30,959 nucleotides of DNA from a virus: positions 1 to 30,959 of IMG/VR virus record IMGVR_UViG_3300028766_000025, one strand, 5' to 3'. A model generated the notes under the pieces. That model had not been told where the DNA came from. It worked only from the letters and a program-made list of their open reading frames with translations, and ran no database searches. This document shows, piece after piece, positions 27,197 through 30,959 of the stretch. The translations under genes were made by a program, and so were the position numbers. The stretch's first letter is position 1, and each line of letters begins with the position of its first letter.

Positions 27197-29308
27197 ATGG
27201 ACAAAATCACGAGTTTCATAAAATCGATGTTCGGAGGTGGGGGCATCAGCTCTCCCGGATCAACGATGGTCGGAAGCTCTCCCTCGGCTGGATCCTCTGT
27301 GCCATTCGCGGCGCCAGCGCTGAATGCCGGCGGCATGACATTCTCCCCTGCTCCGCAGATCCCCGCAGCCGCAAGCGCGGCCGCTCCCGCTGTTTCTGCC
27401 GCGGCTCCGGTAAATACGAAAAAGGCATCGAGCACGGCGCCATCATCCGCTACGCCAGCATCTCCTGCCGCACCGGCTGCAAGTTCGAGCGCGGCGCCAG
27501 CCACTGCTCCCGCATATATTCCTTTCACTGGGTACGGCACTCCTCCGGGCCTCACACAGACAAAAACTCCGCAGGGCGGAACGGCATGGCAGGACGCACA
27601 GGGCAATATGTATATTCAAGATGCTGGAGGATTCAAACTGGTGACCTCATTGCCGGGCCAGAATCAAACGACAACGAGCTATTCCACTCCAGCCGGGCCG
27701 GTATCACCGGCATACGCTGCCGCGGCCGCAGATGGATCGAGCGGACAGTCAGCAAGCGATATCACGGCAGTGACGAGTCCTTCCGCGCAACCCGGAGCGA
27801 ACGTGAACGTGGGACCGACAGCGCCGACCGTTTCATCCGGCACTGGGCTTCCCTCATTCAGCGCAGGAAGCGTTCCCTCGACCTTCGACCTTGGATCGAT
27901 CACCTCGAGCCTCGCAAGCGTAGAAAGCGGACTCTCCGATGGATCAATGGACGCTCCTACGGCATCCGATACGATCGCCAAACTTCAGTCCGCGATCAAT
28001 GACGAGATCTCCTCGGCAACGGCCGCGCCATCGACGCCTGGCGGAACGACCTACAACGTGGCTCCTTCGACAGTATCGGGAGGAGATCCAACGATCGATA
28101 GCGCCATTGCTTCGGATCCGGCGACATTCAACGCGCTTAATGCACAATTCGGCGTCCCACAGCTTCAGACGCAGTACATCAACGCCCTCACCGGAGTGAA
28201 TAGCATCAATGCGGCCGTGACGAAGCTGACCGACGAGATCAACAACAATACCGACATCCCGCAATGGCTCGCGGTGCGACAGGTGGCATATCTCGCAAAT
28301 AAAGCGAGCGAATTGACCGGCCCGCTCACCAATCAGGCGAACACGATCAAGGCGCAACTCTCCTATGCGACCTCGAACATGAAGCTCTACTACACGCAAC
28401 AAAACACGCAGGCACGGCTTGCGCTCACTTCGAACGCGCAAATGCAGGCGCAGTTCAAAACGGCACTCGCAAACGGCGGCATCAATGCGGCAGATCCAAA
28501 TAGCATTGCTTCCTGGTCCTCGATCACCGGATTCCCGCAATCAGAGGTATATGCGATGGCATCGAACGCCAATCTCACGAAAGCACTCACGATATCCGGC
28601 AAGCAAGCGACGCAGGCCGCGAATAACATGATGCTTGAGGCAGCGAACGATCCGAACTATATCGCCGGCATGGCAGGCGCCCTCGCATCCGGTGCGCTCA
28701 CGATCCAAGACCTTCCCTATGCAACCGGCCGAGGCACGATCGGATCCGCGCTCACTTCGAAAATCATGATGGCCGCACAATCAATGGCGAATGCTTCAGG
28801 AAATCCGAACGGTATAAATTTCTCGGCGCTCCAAGCTCAATATGCTTACTCCGCGAGCCCGGCAGTGAAGACACAGATCGCCGCCATTCAAACGACGCAG
28901 AACATGGCGCAGCAACTCATGAACCTTTCGCAGCAAGCCGAACGCAGTAACTATCCGACGGTCAACGCAATGCTCAAAGCGACCGGCATCGAATTCGGCG
29001 GAACGACTTATAACAACTGGAACCAATTCATGACGGCATACCAAGACGCACTCTCCGGAGCGCTCGGGTACGGATCGGCGACCGAAATGACGCGCGCAAT
29101 GGCTATGGAATGGGCAGATCCAAATCAGTCGCCTGCACAATTCATCTCGGCATTTAACAATGTTGTTACTCCCGCTCTTCAGGCAAAGGCTGACGCCTTC
29201 GCTTCACAGATGGGACCGTTCGCCGGATCAGCAAATCTCACATCGCCAACATCTGCAGCACAAACGGGAGCGGGATCGACCGCTGACCCTGCAGGGCTTG
29301 GACTATGA
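27197..29308 (+). CDS. Large Ala/Ser-rich putative internal virion (ejection) protein 1
   Basis: 703 residues. Residues 1-~260 are low-complexity Ser/Ala/Pro/Thr ('AAASAAAPAVSAAAPVNTKK'), likely disordered. Residues ~300-660 are long helical sequence ('LNAQFGVPQLQTQYINALTG', 'TQIAAIQTTQNMAQQLMNLS', 'ALQAKADAFASQMGPFAGSA'). Large, helical, Ala/Gln-rich proteins after the tail-hub gene are a hallmark of podovirus ejection proteins that form a channel through the cell envelope. No tape-measure features or lytic motif are seen. The family is not identified by motif. Confidence 0.5.
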   Translation: MDKITSFIKSMFGGGGISSPGSTMVGSSPSAGSSVPFAAPALNAGGMTFSPAPQIPAAASAAAPAVSAAAPVNTKKASSTAPSSATPASPAAPAASSSAAPATAPAYIPFTGYGTPPGLTQTKTPQGGTAWQDAQGNMYIQDAGGFKLVTSLPGQNQTTTSYSTPAGPVSPAYAAAAADGSSGQSASDITAVTSPSAQPGANVNVGPTAPTVSSGTGLPSFSAGSVPSTFDLGSITSSLASVESGLSDGSMDAPTASDTIAKLQSAINDEISSATAAPSTPGGTTYNVAPSTVSGGDPTIDSAIASDPATFNALNAQFGVPQLQTQYINALTGVNSINAAVTKLTDEINNNTDIPQWLAVRQVAYLANKASELTGPLTNQANTIKAQLSYATSNMKLYYTQQNTQARLALTSNAQMQAQFKTALANGGINAADPNSIASWSSITGFPQSEVYAMASNANLTKALTISGKQATQAANNMMLEAANDPNYIAGMAGALASGALTIQDLPYATGRGTIGSALTSKIMMAAQSMANASGNPNGINFSALQAQYAYSASPAVKTQIAAIQTTQNMAQQLMNLSQQAERSNYPTVNAMLKATGIEFGGTTYNNWNQFMTAYQDALSGALGYGSATEMTRAMAMEWADPNQSPAQFISAFNNVVTPALQAKADAFASQMGPFAGSANLTSPTSAAQTGAGSTADPAGLGL

Positions 29309-29336
29309 TCTAACGAAACAAGAAATTAATAAAAAT

Positions 29337-30959
29337 ATGGATCCACAAAAAAACCTCTCACCGTTTCTCACTCCGGCATCACCGGCAACCGCCGCGGCTC
29401 CTGCAGTAGTGCCGGCTCCAACTCCCGCAGCGGCCGCACCGGTAGCACAAACTCCACCGGCTCCGGTCCCGGCACCTTCTGCGACCACTCCGGCCGCGAC
29501 AACCGTCCCATCCGGCAAGGGGATGACGCTCGAGCAGCTTGGGCAGATGATCAAAACGCAAAATCCAACGTATGCCCCTTACCAACAATATGGTGATGGG
29601 TTTTTGGGCATGGTAGCCGCCTCGAAAAATCCGCAATATAAAACCCAGCTCGATCCCAGCCAGACCTCCCGAATCCCTGCAAATATCGATCAACACATCG
29701 CCATGTTCAAGCAGGCGATAGCAGATCAGAACCCGCAACCGGCCGCAGCACCGGCAGATGATACCGGCGGACCGCTCAATTCGGGCGTCCTTCCCCAGTT
29801 CGCCACCGGCGTCGATAAATCGGTCATTGGAACCGTTGGCGGCATCGGAACACTCGGCATGAAACTCGGAAACTGGATGTCGAAGATCCCCGGCCTTGGC
29901 TATCTCTATACCGATCCGAACGGAGCCGCCGCAAAATCCGTCGACGCAGTGAATGCCGCGGCGCAACCCTCGAACGACGTTCAGGGCGCAGGTAAAATCA
30001 CCGGAGACATGGCGCAGTTCTTCATTCCGGGCGGAGCCGAGGCTGACGCCGTGAAAGGCATCAGCGCAGGGGTGGATGCGGGAAAGATTGGCAACATGAC
30101 CCTCGACTATGGAAAGATCGCCGACGTCCTCGGCCCCAAAGCACCTGATATCATCAAGGGCATTCTTAAGGTCGCCGGCGCCGGAGCAACAAGCGCGACA
30201 TCAATGGCGGCCGTGACTGCCGCAGAGACTGGCGGCAATAAAGCACAAACGGAGCAAGCGGCAGGATTGGGTGCGGTCGGCGGATCACTCACCGAAGCGC
30301 TCTCGATGGCAGCGCCGGCACTCGGCAAGGCTCTCCAGCATGCCGACTTCAAGCTCTCGCCGGTCGCATCCGCCAAAGCATCAAAAGTAGCCGACGACGC
30401 GGCGAGTTTCATGCAAACGAATAAGATCCTCGGATCGGAATCGAGCAAATATCGCCAGCTATCCGATATCACCGGAAACCTCGAAAGCACTCTCCAAAAA
30501 TCTATCCCCGACCTGAAGGTTCCAAAGACGCAGATCGTGGACGGAATCAATCAGGGCGTCGAGGTGTTTCAAAAGAGCAATCCGGCAGTATACCAAGTTG
30601 CCCGCGCCGATGCAGATGAAGCGATTAAGACGCTCCAAAAAGACCCAAGCGCGAAGATCACGACCGAAGACACTTTGAACGGCAAGCGATCATGGGGCCA
30701 GCGAGCATTCAATACGACAAAATATAAAACGCAGAATCCGACCGTAAGCTCGGAAGGCGCATACGCGGTGGAAATGGCATATCAGAAAGCATTCAGCGAT
30801 TCCCTCGATCGCGTAGGAGGCACGATCAAGCTCCCTTCGAATCTTCAAGATATGTTCGGCGGCAAGAGCGAAGTGGGCATCGATGAGTTCAATAGCATAT
30901 ATAGCAAAGCGATCAATTCGCGGAACCTCACGATGATGGCGCAGAAGAAGCTCGACACC
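29337..30959 (+). CDS. Large Ala/Pro/Gly-rich putative internal virion protein 2, 3' end cut by window edge
   Basis: The frame is open from ATG 29337 to the last base, 541 codons so far. The N-terminal ~60 residues are Ala/Pro-rich ('VVPAPTPAAAAPVAQTPPAP'). Then comes a helical part with hydrophobic Gly-rich segments ('SVIGTVGGIGTLGMKLGNWM', 'AAGLGAVGGSLTEALSMAAP') that could insert in membranes, then more charged helices. It starts 28 nt after the previous gene and probably continues well beyond the window. Features fit a membrane-active ejection protein; a glycoside hydrolase or peptidase domain may lie in the missing part. Confidence 0.5.
   Translation, partial: MDPQKNLSPFLTPASPATAAAPAVVPAPTPAAAAPVAQTPPAPVPAPSATTPAATTVPSGKGMTLEQLGQMIKTQNPTYAPYQQYGDGFLGMVAASKNPQYKTQLDPSQTSRIPANIDQHIAMFKQAIADQNPQPAAAPADDTGGPLNSGVLPQFATGVDKSVIGTVGGIGTLGMKLGNWMSKIPGLGYLYTDPNGAAAKSVDAVNAAAQPSNDVQGAGKITGDMAQFFIPGGAEADAVKGISAGVDAGKIGNMTLDYGKIADVLGPKAPDIIKGILKVAGAGATSATSMAAVTAAETGGNKAQTEQAAGLGAVGGSLTEALSMAAPALGKALQHADFKLSPVASAKASKVADDAASFMQTNKILGSESSKYRQLSDITGNLESTLQKSIPDLKVPKTQIVDGINQGVEVFQKSNPAVYQVARADADEAIKTLQKDPSAKITTEDTLNGKRSWGQRAFNTTKYKTQNPTVSSEGAYAVEMAYQKAFSDSLDRVGGTIKLPSNLQDMFGGKSEVGIDEFNSIYSKAINSRNLTMMAQKKLDT

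Overview
This window is a stretch of a tailed double-stranded DNA phage or prophage. It has more than 50 densely packed genes, all on the + strand, many joined by ATGA stop/start overlaps. A terminase large subunit, portal, scaffold-like protein, HK97-type major capsid protein, a connector-like protein, a tail-hub-like protein and two very large Ala/Ser-rich putative internal virion proteins identify it as Caudoviricetes. No tail tube, sheath or tape-measure gene is seen, so a podovirus-like particle is the best guess. The host is unknown. Base composition looks moderately GC-rich (not counted). UGA is used as a stop. Almost no gene has a Shine-Dalgarno sequence. Several starts sit only 7-8 nt after a TATAAT-like hexamer, so the host may rely on SD-independent or leaderless initiation.

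Positions 1-7.1 kb hold the replication, recombination and regulation block. It contains a partial coiled-coil protein, a hexapeptide-repeat protein encoded by an 18-bp minisatellite, an ERF-type annealing protein, a Zn-finger PD-(D/E)XK nuclease, an AT-rich candidate control or origin region (3.0-3.2 kb), a winged-helix protein, an 18-codon bridging ORF, a ParB-like protein, and a RusA resolvase. In its middle is the most striking locus. A cytosine-C5 DNA methyltransferase gene (4366-5778) carries, in its +1-shifted frame, two further recognisable genes: a Leu-Pro-Thr-Pro repeat protein (4469-5302) and an HNH endonuclease (5324-5680).

Positions 7.2-10.9 kb start with a promoter that would give a leaderless mRNA. 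Next come a ParB/N6-adenine methyltransferase fusion broken at a run of ten G's, a DUF5681-like possible small terminase, a 53-residue zinc-ribbon protein and the large terminase. Positions 10.9-17.1 kb are the head module: portal, small beta-rich protein, three to four tiny basic proteins, scaffold, capsid, and a phage GroES co-chaperonin.

Positions 17.1-20.6 kb form a glycan cassette (CgeB-like glycosyltransferase, two FkbM methyltransferases, second glycosyltransferase) placed inside the structural operon. It probably makes and methylates a sugar on the virion. Positions 20.5-31 kb hold connector, appendage, tail-hub and ejection-type proteins, plus a small one-TM protein.

Two intergenic RNA elements (10919-10972 and 20868-20920) share a 12-nt core (one pyrimidine differs) inside compensating stems that compete with intrinsic terminators. 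They look like a phage attenuator or riboswitch-like family.
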